A DNA stretch of 64,000 nt. Source: Paraburkholderia panacisoli. Lineage in GTDB: Bacteria > Pseudomonadota > Gammaproteobacteria > Burkholderiales > Burkholderiaceae. A program made the translations under genes and the position numbers. The notes under the pieces are model-generated. The model saw only the letters and a list, made by a program, of their open reading frames with translations. It did no database searches and was not told the origin of the DNA. Position 1 is the stretch's first letter, and every line of letters starts with the position of its first letter. Where the stretch lies: positions 1 through 64,000 of the forward strand of contig NZ_VTUZ01000015.1 in the NCBI RefSeq assembly GCF_008369935.1. Reading direction: 5' to 3'. Shown here piece after piece: positions 34,146 to 42,810 of the stretch.

Positions 34146-34187
34146 TGCACACTCCAGGAGATGAAATCGGATCAGGATCGAAGCGGA

Positions 34188-36239
34188 TCAATGCGTGGCG
34201 TGCGCGACGCGGCGTGCTTCGTCCAGCAACGCCTGCACGGTCAGGTGGAAGTGCGCGAACAACGCTGCGGCAGGGGCCGATTCACCGAACGAATCAATCC
34301 CCACGACGCCACCGTCGAGCCCCACGTATTGCCGCCAGTACGCCGTGACGCCCGCCTCGATCGCGACGCGCGGGACGCCCGGCGGCAGCACCGCCTCGCG
34401 CCACGCGGGAGATTGACGATCGAACGCCGTGGTGGACGGCATCGAAACGACACGCGCGGCGATCCCGGCGGCTACGAGCGGCGCGACGGCTTCGAGCGCG
34501 AGTGCGACTTCCGAGCCGGTTGCGATGAGCACGACGCGTGAAGCTTGCGCGTGCGCCGAATCGGCCGGCCAGTCGCGCAGCACATAAGCGCCCCGCGCGA
34601 TCGCGGCGATCTGCTCAGGCGAGCGCGTGACGAACGGCAGGTTCTGCCGGCTCAGCAGCAGACAGGATGGCCCTTGCCGTTCGACCGCGCAGACCCACGC
34701 CTGGGCGGTCTCGACCGTATCGCACGGACGCCACACGTCCAGTCGCGGAATCAGCCTGAGGCTCGCCGCATGTTCCACCGCCTGGTGGGTCGGCCCGTCT
34801 TCGCCGAGCCCGATCGAATCGTGCGTGAAGACGAAGATCGAGCGCGTCCTCATCAGCGCGGCCATGCGCAGCGCGTTGCGCGAATAGTCGGAGAACGTCA
34901 GGAACGTGCCGCCGAACGGCAGGTAGCCGCGATGCAGCGCGATGCCGTTCATCACCGCGCTCATGCCGAATTCGCGCACGCCGTAGTGCAGATAGTTGCC
35001 GCCCTGCAAGCCGCCGTCGTCGCTGTGGACATCGACCGCGCCCTGCCAGTCCGTTAGGTTCGAGCCGGTCAGATCGGCTGAGCCGCCGAGCAGTTCCGGC
35101 AAGCTGCACGCGAGCGCGGTGATCGCCTGCTGCGAGGCTTTGCGTGTTGCAATCGATTCGGCCGCGCAATCGGCGTCGCGCAGCAGCGTGCGGACCGCGT
35201 CGCGCCAATGCGCGGGCAGCGTGCCCTGCACGCGCCGTTCGAACTCGGCGGCCTCAGTCGGATAGTGCTTGCGGTACGCTTCGAAACGCCCAGCCCAGTC
35301 AGCTTCGGCGGCAAGGCCACGCGCGCTCGCATCCCAAAGCATGCGGATTTCGTCCGGAATCTCGAACGGCGGATGCGGCCAGCCGAGCGCGCGACGGGTC
35401 CGTGCGACCTCGTCAGCGCCGAGCGGTGCGCCGTGCACGTCGTGGGTCCCGGCCTTCGACGGCGAACCCTGGCCGATCACCGTTCGGCAGCAGATCAGCG
35501 TCGGCCGGCCCGCGGCGCGCGCGCCCTGCAACGCGTGATCGACCGCGTCGACGTTGTGTCCATCCACCTCGCGCACCACGTGCCAGCCATACGCCGCGAA
35601 GCGTGCCGGGCTGTCATCGGCGAACCATTGCTGGACATGACCGTCGATCGAAATGCCGTTGTCGTCGTAGAGCACCGTCAGCTTGTCGAGCTTCAGCGTG
35701 CCCGCGAGCGAAGCCGCCTCGTGCGAGATGCCTTCCATCAGACAGCCGTCGCCGACGAACACGTACGTGCGATGATCGACGATCCGATGGCCGGGCCGGT
35801 TGAATTCACGCGCGAGCAGCGCCTCGGCGAGCGCCATGCCCACGCCGTTCGCGAGCCCTTGTCCAAGCGGCCCGGTGGTCGTTTCGACGCCCGGCGTGAC
35901 GCCCACTTCGGGATGCCCCGGCGTTTTGCCATGCAACTGGCGAAAGCGCTTCAGCTCGTCGATGGGCAGGTCGTAGCCGCTCAGATGCAGCAGTCCGTAG
36001 AGCAGCATCGAGCCGTGTCCGTTGGACAGGATGAAACGGTCGCGGTCGGGCCAAGCCGGATTGTGCGGGTTGTGTTTCAGATGCCGGTCCCACAACGCGA
36101 CGGCAATCTCGGCCATGCCGAGCGGCATGCCGGGATGCCCGGACTTCGCTGCTTCCACGGCATCGATCGCGAGCATGCGCAGCGCGTCGGCCATCAGCCG
36201 GGTGGCGGGTACGGCAACCGATTCTGCGACAGCACTCAT
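34188..36239 (-). CDS. cbbT: transketolase
   Basis: A 683-residue thiamine-diphosphate transketolase. The N terminus ADALRMLAIDAVEAAKSGHPGMPLGMAEIA, the cofactor motif GDGCLMEG...YDDNGIS and the C-terminal half with FTHDSIGLGEDGPTHQ are diagnostic. The start at 36239 follows AAGGAGAG. It shifts two-carbon units in Calvin-cycle regeneration and, being in the cbb operon, is the dedicated copy. Confidence 0.95.
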   Translation of the reverse strand: MSAVAESVAVPATRLMADALRMLAIDAVEAAKSGHPGMPLGMAEIAVALWDRHLKHNPHNPAWPDRDRFILSNGHGSMLLYGLLHLSGYDLPIDELKRFRQLHGKTPGHPEVGVTPGVETTTGPLGQGLANGVGMALAEALLAREFNRPGHRIVDHRTYVFVGDGCLMEGISHEAASLAGTLKLDKLTVLYDDNGISIDGHVQQWFADDSPARFAAYGWHVVREVDGHNVDAVDHALQGARAAGRPTLICCRTVIGQGSPSKAGTHDVHGAPLGADEVARTRRALGWPHPPFEIPDEIRMLWDASARGLAAEADWAGRFEAYRKHYPTEAAEFERRVQGTLPAHWRDAVRTLLRDADCAAESIATRKASQQAITALACSLPELLGGSADLTGSNLTDWQGAVDVHSDDGGLQGGNYLHYGVREFGMSAVMNGIALHRGYLPFGGTFLTFSDYSRNALRMAALMRTRSIFVFTHDSIGLGEDGPTHQAVEHAASLRLIPRLDVWRPCDTVETAQAWVCAVERQGPSCLLLSRQNLPFVTRSPEQIAAIARGAYVLRDWPADSAHAQASRVVLIATGSEVALALEAVAPLVAAGIAARVVSMPSTTAFDRQSPAWREAVLPPGVPRVAIEAGVTAYWRQYVGLDGGVVGIDSFGESAPAAALFAHFHLTVQALLDEARRVAHATH

Positions 36240-36295
36240 CGAATCTCTCCTTGCGATATGAACACGCGCTTCGTCCTGTGCGTGCGCGGCGCGCA

Positions 36296-37168
36296 TCAGG
36301 CGCGCGAGCGCCGGTCGATCAGTTGAAGAATCATCGGCGTGAAGATCAGCTGCATCGCGAGTCCCATCTTGCCGCCCGGCACGACGATCACGTTCGGGCG
36401 CGACATGAACGAGTCGTGCAGCATCGTCAACAGATACTGGAAGTCGATCCCCTTGGGCCGCGCGAAGCGGATCACCACGAAGCTCTCGTCCGGCTGCGGA
36501 ATCTCGCGGGCGGTGAACGGATTCGAGGTGTCCACGGTCGGCACGCGCTGAAAGTTCACATGCGTGCGCGAGAACTGTGGGCAGATGTAGTTCACGTAGT
36601 CGGGCATGCGCCGCAAGATCGTGTCGACCACCGCTTCATGCGAGTAGCCGCGCATCGTCTGGTCCCGGTGCAGCTTCTGAATCCACTCCAGGTTGATGAT
36701 CGGCACCACGCCGATCAGCAGGTCTGCGTGCCGCGCGATGTCGACCTTGTCGGTCACGGCCGCGCCATGCAGGCCCTCGTAGAACATCAGATCGGTGCCG
36801 GGCGCGACGTCCTCCCACGGCGTGAAGGTGCCGCCATCCTGTTTGTAGAGCTGCGCTTCGGCTGCGTCGTGCACGTAGTGACGCAACTGGCCGGTGCCGC
36901 TTTCGCCGTAGCGCGTGAAGAGCGCCTCGAGCTCTTCGAGCAGGTTCGCCTGCGGACCGAAGTGACTGAAATTGGGCGCGCCGTCGCGTTCATGCTCCTT
37001 CATGGCCGCGCGCATGCCGTTGCGGTCGTATCGATGAAACGCATCGCCTTCGACAATCTGTGCGTTGATGCGCTCGCGTCGGAAGATATGGGTGAAGCTC
37101 TTCATGACGGTGGTGGTGCCGGCGCCGCTCGAACCGGTCACCGCGATGATCGGGTGTTTGACTGACAT
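36296..37168 (-). CDS. cbbP: phosphoribulokinase
   Basis: A 290-residue kinase forming ribulose 1,5-bisphosphate, the RuBisCO substrate. P-loop AVTGSSGAGTTTV (residues 9-21), the ligand segment EGDAFHRYDR, and FYEGLHGA with the conserved catalytic region mark the octameric proteobacterial PrkA type. The start at 37168 follows GGAG; 72 bases separate it from the FBPase gene. Confidence 0.96.
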   Translation of the reverse strand: MSVKHPIIAVTGSSGAGTTTVMKSFTHIFRRERINAQIVEGDAFHRYDRNGMRAAMKEHERDGAPNFSHFGPQANLLEELEALFTRYGESGTGQLRHYVHDAAEAQLYKQDGGTFTPWEDVAPGTDLMFYEGLHGAAVTDKVDIARHADLLIGVVPIINLEWIQKLHRDQTMRGYSHEAVVDTILRRMPDYVNYICPQFSRTHVNFQRVPTVDTSNPFTAREIPQPDESFVVIRFARPKGIDFQYLLTMLHDSFMSRPNVIVVPGGKMGLAMQLIFTPMILQLIDRRSRA

Positions 37169-37240
37169 GCGTTTGTCTCCGGATGGCAATGTTCTGGCCG
37201 CGTTCCCGACGGGCGGTGTGGCGGGTCTGTCAGCCGCGCG

Positions 37241-38344
37241 TCAAGCCGTGAAGTCCGGCAGGAATAGCGAGCGTGGGCTGAACAGCGGCGACGTAAAAGG
37301 CTTGTCCTCGCCGCGATCGTATTCGCCGTGATAGCGCGCGATGCGTTCGACTTCGTTCTTCGAGCCGAGAATCACCGGCACGCGTCCATGCAGCGCGCGC
37401 GGACGCACGTCGAGAATTCGCTCGCGCCCGGTGATCGACAGACCGCCCGCCTGTTCGACCAGAAAGCTCATCGGGTTCGCTTCGTACAGCAGGCGCAGGC
37501 GCCCTTCCATCGCCGGCGTTTTCGAGTCGCGCGGATACATGAAGACGCCGCCGCGCATCAGGATGCGATGCACCTCCGCGACCATCGATGCGATCCAGCG
37601 CATATTGAAGTCGCGCGCGCGGCAGCCGCTGCGCCCGTCCTTGCACTCCTGAACGTAGCGGCGCACGGGCGGCTCCCAGAAGCGCTCGTTGGACGCATTG
37701 ATCGCGAATTCGACCGTGTCTTCGGGAATCCGGATATTCGAATGCGTGAGCACGAAATTGCCGATGTCGCGTTCGAGCGTGAAGCCATGCGTGCCGTTGC
37801 CGATCGACAGCACGAGCATCGTCGACGGTCCATAGACCGCGTAGCCCGCCGCGACCTGCTCGCAGCCCGGCCGCAGGAACGCGGCCTCACCCACTGCGCC
37901 CTGCTGGTCGCCGCTCGTGCGCAGCACCGAGAAAATCGAGCCCACCACGCCGTTGATATCGATATTCGACGAGCCGTCGAGCGGGTCGAACGCCAGCAGA
38001 TAGTCGCCACGCGGATAGGCCGCCGGAATCGCGTACACGTCCTCCATTTCCTCGGACACCATCGCCGCCAGCAGGCCGTCCCACTCGCATTGCTGCACGA
38101 AGATCTCGTTGGTTGCGACGTCGAGCTTCTTCTGTTCCTCGCCGTGCGTGTTGACGGTCTGCGCCGACCCGTAGTGGCCGCCGAGCGAGCCTTTCGTGAG
38201 CATCGCCGAGATCGATTTGATCGCGGCCGCCACATCGATCAGCAGCGCCGGGAGTCCCGCCGTCTCCACCGTGCTCATGGAAGACGGCTGGCGGTCGAGG
38301 GTGTCGATCAGGAACTTCGAAAGTGTCGTACGTCCGTCTTGCAT
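37241..38344 (-). CDS. cbbF: class I fructose-1,6-bisphosphatase
   Basis: A 367-residue class I phosphatase. Metal-site segments VSEEMED and AFDPLDGSSNID, plus MYPRDSKTPAMEGRLRLLYEANPMSFLVEQAGG, are typical. It dephosphorylates fructose 1,6-bisphosphate and probably sedoheptulose 1,7-bisphosphate in the Calvin cycle. Start preceded by GGAG; located between cbbX and cbbP. Confidence 0.96.
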   Translation of the reverse strand: MQDGRTTLSKFLIDTLDRQPSSMSTVETAGLPALLIDVAAAIKSISAMLTKGSLGGHYGSAQTVNTHGEEQKKLDVATNEIFVQQCEWDGLLAAMVSEEMEDVYAIPAAYPRGDYLLAFDPLDGSSNIDINGVVGSIFSVLRTSGDQQGAVGEAAFLRPGCEQVAAGYAVYGPSTMLVLSIGNGTHGFTLERDIGNFVLTHSNIRIPEDTVEFAINASNERFWEPPVRRYVQECKDGRSGCRARDFNMRWIASMVAEVHRILMRGGVFMYPRDSKTPAMEGRLRLLYEANPMSFLVEQAGGLSITGRERILDVRPRALHGRVPVILGSKNEVERIARYHGEYDRGEDKPFTSPLFSPRSLFLPDFTA

Positions 38345-38371
38345 GGCGTTCTCCCTGGAGGATGTCGTGAC

Positions 38372-39397
38372 TCAGCCTGGCGGCGCCGTGAGCGCGCGCG
38401 ATGTCGGGGTGGGCAGCGGCTCGTCGAACACGCGGCTCGCGCGGACGTCGGCGGCCTCGATCAGCGTGAGCGCGGCGGCGTCGATTGGCGCGCCGCCTTG
38501 TAGCGCGCTCGCGAACAGCCGGTTGGCCTGGCGCAGCCGCGCGCGGTCGAGCGCATTGCGCACCGAGCGGGCATTGGCGAAATTCGGCTGACGGATGCGC
38601 CGCGCCAGATAGTCGGCGAACGCGTGCCGCGAGGCGGCGTCGAAGCGGTAATGCATCGTCCCGAGCATCCGCTCGGCGATGTCGAGCAGTTCCGTTTCGG
38701 CGTAGTCGGGAAACGTGATGTGATGCGCGATGCGCGAACGGAAACCCGGATTGCTCTCGAAGAAGACTTCCATCCGCGACGCGTAGCCGGCCAGAATCAC
38801 CACCAGATCGCCGCGCTGATTCTCCATGGTCTGCAGCAGGATCTCGATCGCCTCCTGTCCATAATCGCGCTCGTTTTCCGGGCGATACAGGTAGTACGCT
38901 TCGTCGATGAACAGCACGCCACCCATCGCGCGCTTGAGCACATCGCGCGTTTTCGGCGCGGTATGGCCGATGTATTGCCCGACCAGATCGTCGCGTGTCA
39001 CCGAGACCAGATGATTGCGGCGAATGTAGCCGAGCCGGTGCAGCACCTCGGCCATGCGCAGCGCGACGGTCGTCTTGCCGGTGCCGGGGTTGCCGGAGAA
39101 GCACATGTGCAGGGTCGGCGCACCGCCCGCGAGACCGAGCGAATCGCGCGCGCGCTCGACCAGCAGATGAGCGGCCACTTCGCGGATGCGGGTCTTCACC
39201 GGCGCGAGCCCGACCAGATCGCGATCGAGTTCGCCGAGCACGTCGCCGATGCCGGAGTCGCGATACAACGCCGCGAGATCGACTTGCGGCGGCTCGTGTT
39301 GCGAATCGTGTAGTGGCGCGTGTCGCGGATTGCGCGCGTCGTCGGTTCGCGCCACGGACGACAGGATCGTATCCGCTATGGCAGCGTCATCTCTCAT
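38372..39397 (-). CDS. cbbX: RuBisCO activase CbbX
   Basis: A 341-residue AAA+ ATPase that remodels red-type RuBisCO and releases tight-binding sugar phosphates. Walker A is CFSGNPGTGKTTVALRM; Walker B is GVLFIDEAYYLY; YIGHTAPKTRDVLKRA is the pore-loop area. The C-terminal helical part follows. A strong GGAGGAGC lies before the ATG at 39397. Position between cbbS and cbbF is standard for form IC operons, where it acts with the adjacent cbbLS. Confidence 0.95.
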   Translation of the reverse strand: MRDDAAIADTILSSVARTDDARNPRHAPLHDSQHEPPQVDLAALYRDSGIGDVLGELDRDLVGLAPVKTRIREVAAHLLVERARDSLGLAGGAPTLHMCFSGNPGTGKTTVALRMAEVLHRLGYIRRNHLVSVTRDDLVGQYIGHTAPKTRDVLKRAMGGVLFIDEAYYLYRPENERDYGQEAIEILLQTMENQRGDLVVILAGYASRMEVFFESNPGFRSRIAHHITFPDYAETELLDIAERMLGTMHYRFDAASRHAFADYLARRIRQPNFANARSVRNALDRARLRQANRLFASALQGGAPIDAAALTLIEAADVRASRVFDEPLPTPTSRALTAPPG

Positions 39398-39478
39398 TGC
39401 TCCTCCTTGCGGCAATTCGTCGGGCGAGGCGTCGGTCGATTCGTCGTGACTCGCGGCACGTTGCGTCGTTCGCGGCCG

Positions 39479-39907
39479 TCAGCGTGCCGGGACGTAGCGC
39501 TCGCCCGACGGCCGGTCGCCCGCATAGCCCGCCATGCTGTAGCGCTGCACCCGCCCTTGCGCATCCTGACGCGACAGACGGAAGCCCGGTTCCTCGTCCG
39601 GACGGTTGACGATGAACGACAGCCGCATGGTCTCGAAGCTGCGCACCGAATCGAACGCGTTGACCTTGATGTAGTGCTGCGGCCGCGCCGCGCGGCACGC
39701 GTTCACCTCCTGCAACACGCCGGCCGCGTCGTGCAGGTCGAACATCGGCAAGCCCCACATTTCCCAATAGGTGTTGCGCGGATGCGGGTCATCGGTGAAT
39801 TCGACCGAACATGCCCAGCCCTGGCGCAGCGCGTAGTCGATCTGCAAGCTGATTTCCTCGTCGCTCAGCTCAGGCAGGAAGGAGAACGTTCCCTGTGTAA
39901 TGCGCAT
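39479..39907 (-). CDS. cbbS: RuBisCO small subunit, form IC
   Basis: A 142-residue small subunit. It begins MRITQGTFSFLPELSDEEI and has the GWACSVEFTDDPHPRNTYWEMWGLPMFD block and an extended C-terminal hairpin (about 20 extra residues) characteristic of red-type enzymes. It is 145 bases downstream of cbbL, with a small GGTGC/GCACC hairpin between them. Confidence 0.96.
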   Translation of the reverse strand: MRITQGTFSFLPELSDEEISLQIDYALRQGWACSVEFTDDPHPRNTYWEMWGLPMFDLHDAAGVLQEVNACRAARPQHYIKVNAFDSVRSFETMRLSFIVNRPDEEPGFRLSRQDAQGRVQRYSMAGYAGDRPSGERYVPAR

Positions 39908-40052
39908 GACGAACCTCGTTGATTGATGTCTCGTTCAGAACGGCGTCAGCTGTCCCCCTCGCGCGGTGCAATGGCACCGTCGTCGGGATTGGGTTGCTGA
40001 TCGACTAAATCGGCAAGCGGCGATGACACGCTGCTTGCGCCGCTTACGCCCT

Positions 40053-41543
40053 CTATGCCGCGGTCGGCGTGGCCGCGAAATCGGGCGTATCGGTCGACGC
40101 GTAGTTGAAGGTCACGTCGCGCCACGTGTCGAGCGCCTGCTTGAGCGGCGTGCACCAGCGAGCGGCGGCTTCGAGAATGTCCGGACCCTCGTTGAGAATG
40201 TCGCGGCCCTCGTTGCGCGCCTTCACCATCGCTTCGAGCGCCACGCGGTTCGCCACCGCGCCGGCCTGAATGCCGGCCGGATGCCCGATCGTGCCGCCGC
40301 CGAACTGCAGAATCGCGTCGTCGCCGAACAGGTCGAGCAGTTGATGCATCTGCCCCGCATGAATCCCGCCCGACGCTACCGGCATCACCTTGCGCAAGCC
40401 GGCCCACGGCTGATCGAAGAAGAGGCCGCGCGACAGATCGAACGCGTTGTGGGCGTCGCGGCAGACGTTGTAGTAGCCCTGCACCGACAGCGGATCGCCT
40501 TCGAGTTTGCCGACTGCCGTGCCCGCATGCGCATGATCGACGCCCGCCATGCGCAGCCACTTCGCGATTACGCGAAACGAGATGCCGTGGTTGCGCTGGC
40601 GCGTGTAAGTGCTGTGTCCGGCACGATGCAGATGCAGGATCATGTCGTTCTTGCGGGCCCAATGCGACATCGACTGAATCGCGGTCCAGCCGATCACGAG
40701 GTCGATCATCACGATGCACGAGCCGAGTTCCCTGGCGAATTCGGCGCGCTCGTACATGTGCTCCATGGTGCCGGCCGTCACGTTCAGATAGTGCCCCTTG
40801 ACCTCGCCGGTTTCCGCTTGCGCGCGGTTCACCGCATCCATCGAAAACAGAAAACGGTCGCGCCAATGCATGAACGCCTGCGAGTTGATGTTCTCGTCGT
40901 CCTTCAGGAAATCCAGTCCGCCGCGCAGGCCTTCGTACACCACCCGCCCATAGTTCTTGCCCGACAAGCCCAGCTTCGGCTTGACCGTTGCGCCGAGCAG
41001 CGGCCGTCCATACTTGTCGAGCCGCTCGCGCTCGACGACGATCCCGGTGGGCGGCCCCTGGAAAGTCTTCAGATAGGCGACCGGTATGCGCATGTCTTCG
41101 AGACGCAACGCCTTGAGCGGCTTGAAGCCGAACACGTTGCCGATGATCGATGCGGTCAGGTTCGCCACCGAGCCTTCTTCGAACAGATCGAGTTCATACG
41201 CGATGTACGCGAAGAACTGCGGCTCGTCGGCGCGCGAAGCCGGCACCGGCTGCACGCGATAGGCTTTGGCGCGATACATGTCGCAGGCGGTCAGCCGGTC
41301 GGTCCACACAACCGTCCAGGTCGCCGTCGACGATTCGCCGGCCACGGCCGCCGCCGCTTCCTCCGGCTCGACGCCGGGTTGCGGCGTGATGCGAAACAGC
41401 GCGATGACGTCGGTTTCTTTCGGCTCGTAATCCGGTTGCCAGTAACCCATCTCGCGGTATTTCATCACGCCCGCTGCGTACCGCTCGCGCGGATTGCGCG
41501 GATTGCGTTCCGGTTCGATCACCGGTTGGCTGAAATCGTTCAT
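40053..41543 (-). CDS. cbbL: RuBisCO large subunit, form IC (red type)
   Basis: A 496-residue carboxylase large chain. The catalytic motif GATVKPKLGLSGKNYGR contains Lys188, and GLDFLKDDE contains Lys214, the carbamylated lysine; HAGTAVGKLEGDP gives the loop 6 lysine. N-terminal PVIEPERNPRNPRERYAAGVMKYREMGYWQPDY is of the red-type class. The start at 41543 follows AAGGA; 105 upstream residues in the same frame are not part of the protein. First gene of cbbLSXFPTAE. It fixes CO2, here probably produced by full oxidation of methanol. No cbbR gene is adjacent. Confidence 0.97.
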   Translation of the reverse strand: MNDFSQPVIEPERNPRNPRERYAAGVMKYREMGYWQPDYEPKETDVIALFRITPQPGVEPEEAAAAVAGESSTATWTVVWTDRLTACDMYRAKAYRVQPVPASRADEPQFFAYIAYELDLFEEGSVANLTASIIGNVFGFKPLKALRLEDMRIPVAYLKTFQGPPTGIVVERERLDKYGRPLLGATVKPKLGLSGKNYGRVVYEGLRGGLDFLKDDENINSQAFMHWRDRFLFSMDAVNRAQAETGEVKGHYLNVTAGTMEHMYERAEFARELGSCIVMIDLVIGWTAIQSMSHWARKNDMILHLHRAGHSTYTRQRNHGISFRVIAKWLRMAGVDHAHAGTAVGKLEGDPLSVQGYYNVCRDAHNAFDLSRGLFFDQPWAGLRKVMPVASGGIHAGQMHQLLDLFGDDAILQFGGGTIGHPAGIQAGAVANRVALEAMVKARNEGRDILNEGPDILEAAARWCTPLKQALDTWRDVTFNYASTDTPDFAATPTAA

Positions 41544-41712
41544 GACGTGTCCTTGAATGTGGCCAGCGCGCTGCCGGAAGAACGAAGCGCTTGAGTTGCA
41601 CTGTAGGTACGGACGCAGCCAAGGGGAATTCACGATTTTATTTGGCAGACTTAACCGATCCGTTATCGAACCCATATCGCGGTGTCGTTTTTCAGGATCG
41701 GTGCGAAGAATC

Positions 41713-41727
41713 GGTGCAGAATGTGTC
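41713..41727. promoter_or_regulatory. 15-bp motif in the cbbL/pqqA region
   Basis: GGTGCA-GAA-TGTGTC. The right half is identical to the xoxF-region site and the left half differs at two positions. It is the weakest of the four related motifs. Confidence 0.3.
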
Positions 41728-41886
41728 GTGACGAAACAGAGGATGGCGTGACAGCGCACTGCCAATCCATGCGAGTGCGATGGAACACTTTGCTTCGTTT
41801 TCGCCACACCGCGGAGACCCTGAATGCAGGCTGTACGGCTGCGCTGTGTGACTGTCATGCCGCCGTAATTCGGCAGGCGCTGTATA

Positions 41887-41991
41887 GCCGGTCGGACGCG
41901 CGCCGGCGCATCACTTGGGCATCACGCATGGGCATAAAGCTTGCGTGATGCCGGATGCCCATGAAGTCCGGCATGACGCCGGGCCGACGGC
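41887..41991 (+). promoter_or_regulatory. structured leader upstream of pqqA
   Basis: GGCATCACGCA (41918-41928) and TGCGTGATGCC (41942-41952) form a perfect 11-bp hairpin. GCCGGA (41950-41955) and TCCGGC (41967-41972) form an alternative hairpin sharing three bases with the first, so both cannot form fully together. GCCG(G)TCGG (41887-41895) can close the whole stretch by pairing with CCGACGGC (41984-41991). The pqqA start is 32 bases further on. Confidence 0.45.
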
Positions 41992-42022
41992 AACGCTGGA
42001 TCAACCCATGGAGGAAGCACGT

Positions 42023-42097
42023 ATGCAGTGGACCACTCCGAGCTACACCGATGTGCGTCTCGGTTTTGAAATCGTGATGTATGTCGCTACGCGTTAA
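42023..42097 (+). CDS. pqqA: PqqA, precursor peptide of PQQ
   Basis: A 24-residue peptide starting MQWTTPSYTDVRLGFE. Glu16 and Tyr20 stand in the invariant E-x-x-x-Y arrangement (FEIVMYVATR); these two residues are cross-linked by PqqE and become PQQ. Perfect GGAGGAAG ribosome site 8-10 bases upstream. It is followed at once by a terminator-like hairpin and lies about 12 kb from pqqBCDE, with no other pqqA visible in the window. PQQ is the cofactor of XoxF. Confidence 0.95.
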   Translation: MQWTTPSYTDVRLGFEIVMYVATR

Positions 42098-42107
42098 GCC
42101 CGCAATA

Positions 42108-42130
42108 GGGCCGCACGCCGCGGCCCCTTT
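42108..42130 (+). terminator. terminator-like hairpin after pqqA
   Basis: GGGCCGC (42108-42114), five-base loop, GCGGCCC (42120-42126), then CTTT. It starts 11 bases after the pqqA stop and could make a short abundant pqqA transcript with limited read-through into the DUF447 and mfnB genes. Confidence 0.65.
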
Positions 42131-42192
42131 GCGAACCATGTTTGGCATCAGCTAACGGCCTTTCGGCGCTGTCAGGACACGCGTTCTCATCC

Positions 42193-42792
42193 ATGATCCA
42201 CGAAACGATCGTCACCACGGCAGCGTGCGATGGCCGCCCTCACGTCGCCCCGATGGGCGCGCGGTACGAGGGTGACCGTGTCATCCTCTCCCCGTTTCGT
42301 CCGTCCACGACGCTCGACAATATCGTTGCGTCGCGTGCGGCAGTTCTGAACTTCACCACCGACGTGCGCATCTTCGCGGGCTGTGTCACGCACTGCGCAA
42401 CCGATTGGCCGACCGTTGCCGCAAGCCGCGTCGCCAGCGTGCGTCTCGCCGAATCGCTGGCGCACACCGAACTCGAACTCGACGAATTGCGTGACGATGC
42501 GCAGCGTCCCGTGCTGGTGATGAAATGCGTGCACCGCGAAAACCACGCACCATTCGCGGGCTTCAACCGCGCGCAGGCGGCTGTGGTCGAAGGCGCGATT
42601 CTCGTGAGCCGGCTCTTCATGCTGCCGGCCGACAAGGTCGATCGCGAGATGGCTTACCTGCAGATCGCAATCGACAAGACAGCCGGCGACAACGAGCGCA
42701 CGGCATGGGCTTGGCTCCTCGACGCCGTCGCGCGGCATCGCGCGAGCCCCGAATCATCCGGTAGTCGGACCGCCGCTGCCGCACACCCGTAG
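42193..42792 (+). CDS. DUF447-family protein
   Basis: A 199-residue protein with the sequence IHETIVTTAACDGRPHVAPMGARYEGDRVILSPFRPSTTLDNI, typical of DUF447, a split-barrel flavin-binding-like family shared by methanogens and H4MPT-using methylotrophs. No enzyme activity is established. A long acidic/helical C-terminal part follows. It lies between pqqA and mfnB, 18 bases before the latter, and a role in methanofuran or methanopterin synthesis is likely (inference). Confidence 0.78.
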   Translation: MIHETIVTTAACDGRPHVAPMGARYEGDRVILSPFRPSTTLDNIVASRAAVLNFTTDVRIFAGCVTHCATDWPTVAASRVASVRLAESLAHTELELDELRDDAQRPVLVMKCVHRENHAPFAGFNRAQAAVVEGAILVSRLFMLPADKVDREMAYLQIAIDKTAGDNERTAWAWLLDAVARHRASPESSGSRTAAAAHP

Positions 42793-42810
42793 TCTTCCCG
42801 GAGAACACCG

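Larger units (their letters stand above)
41544..42022. promoter_or_regulatory. divergent cbbL/pqqA control region
   Basis: A 479-base region driving cbbL leftwards and pqqA rightwards. Near cbbL, about 100 bases upstream, lies the AT-rich stretch around 41640-41670, with TTA-rich repeats that could be a LysR/CbbR site. At 41713 is a copy of the shared 15-base motif. The half nearest pqqA is dominated by overlapping inverted repeats (41887-41991). No protein-coding frame here is credible. Confidence 0.5.

Noticed and set aside
40053..41858. A 601-residue RuBisCO large subunit
   Set aside because: The first 105 residues are unlike any RuBisCO and AAGGA precedes the usual start at 41543.
41544..42022. 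A divergent cbbR gene next to cbbL
   Set aside because: No LysR-type sequence is readable in this interval on either strand; only pqqA follows.
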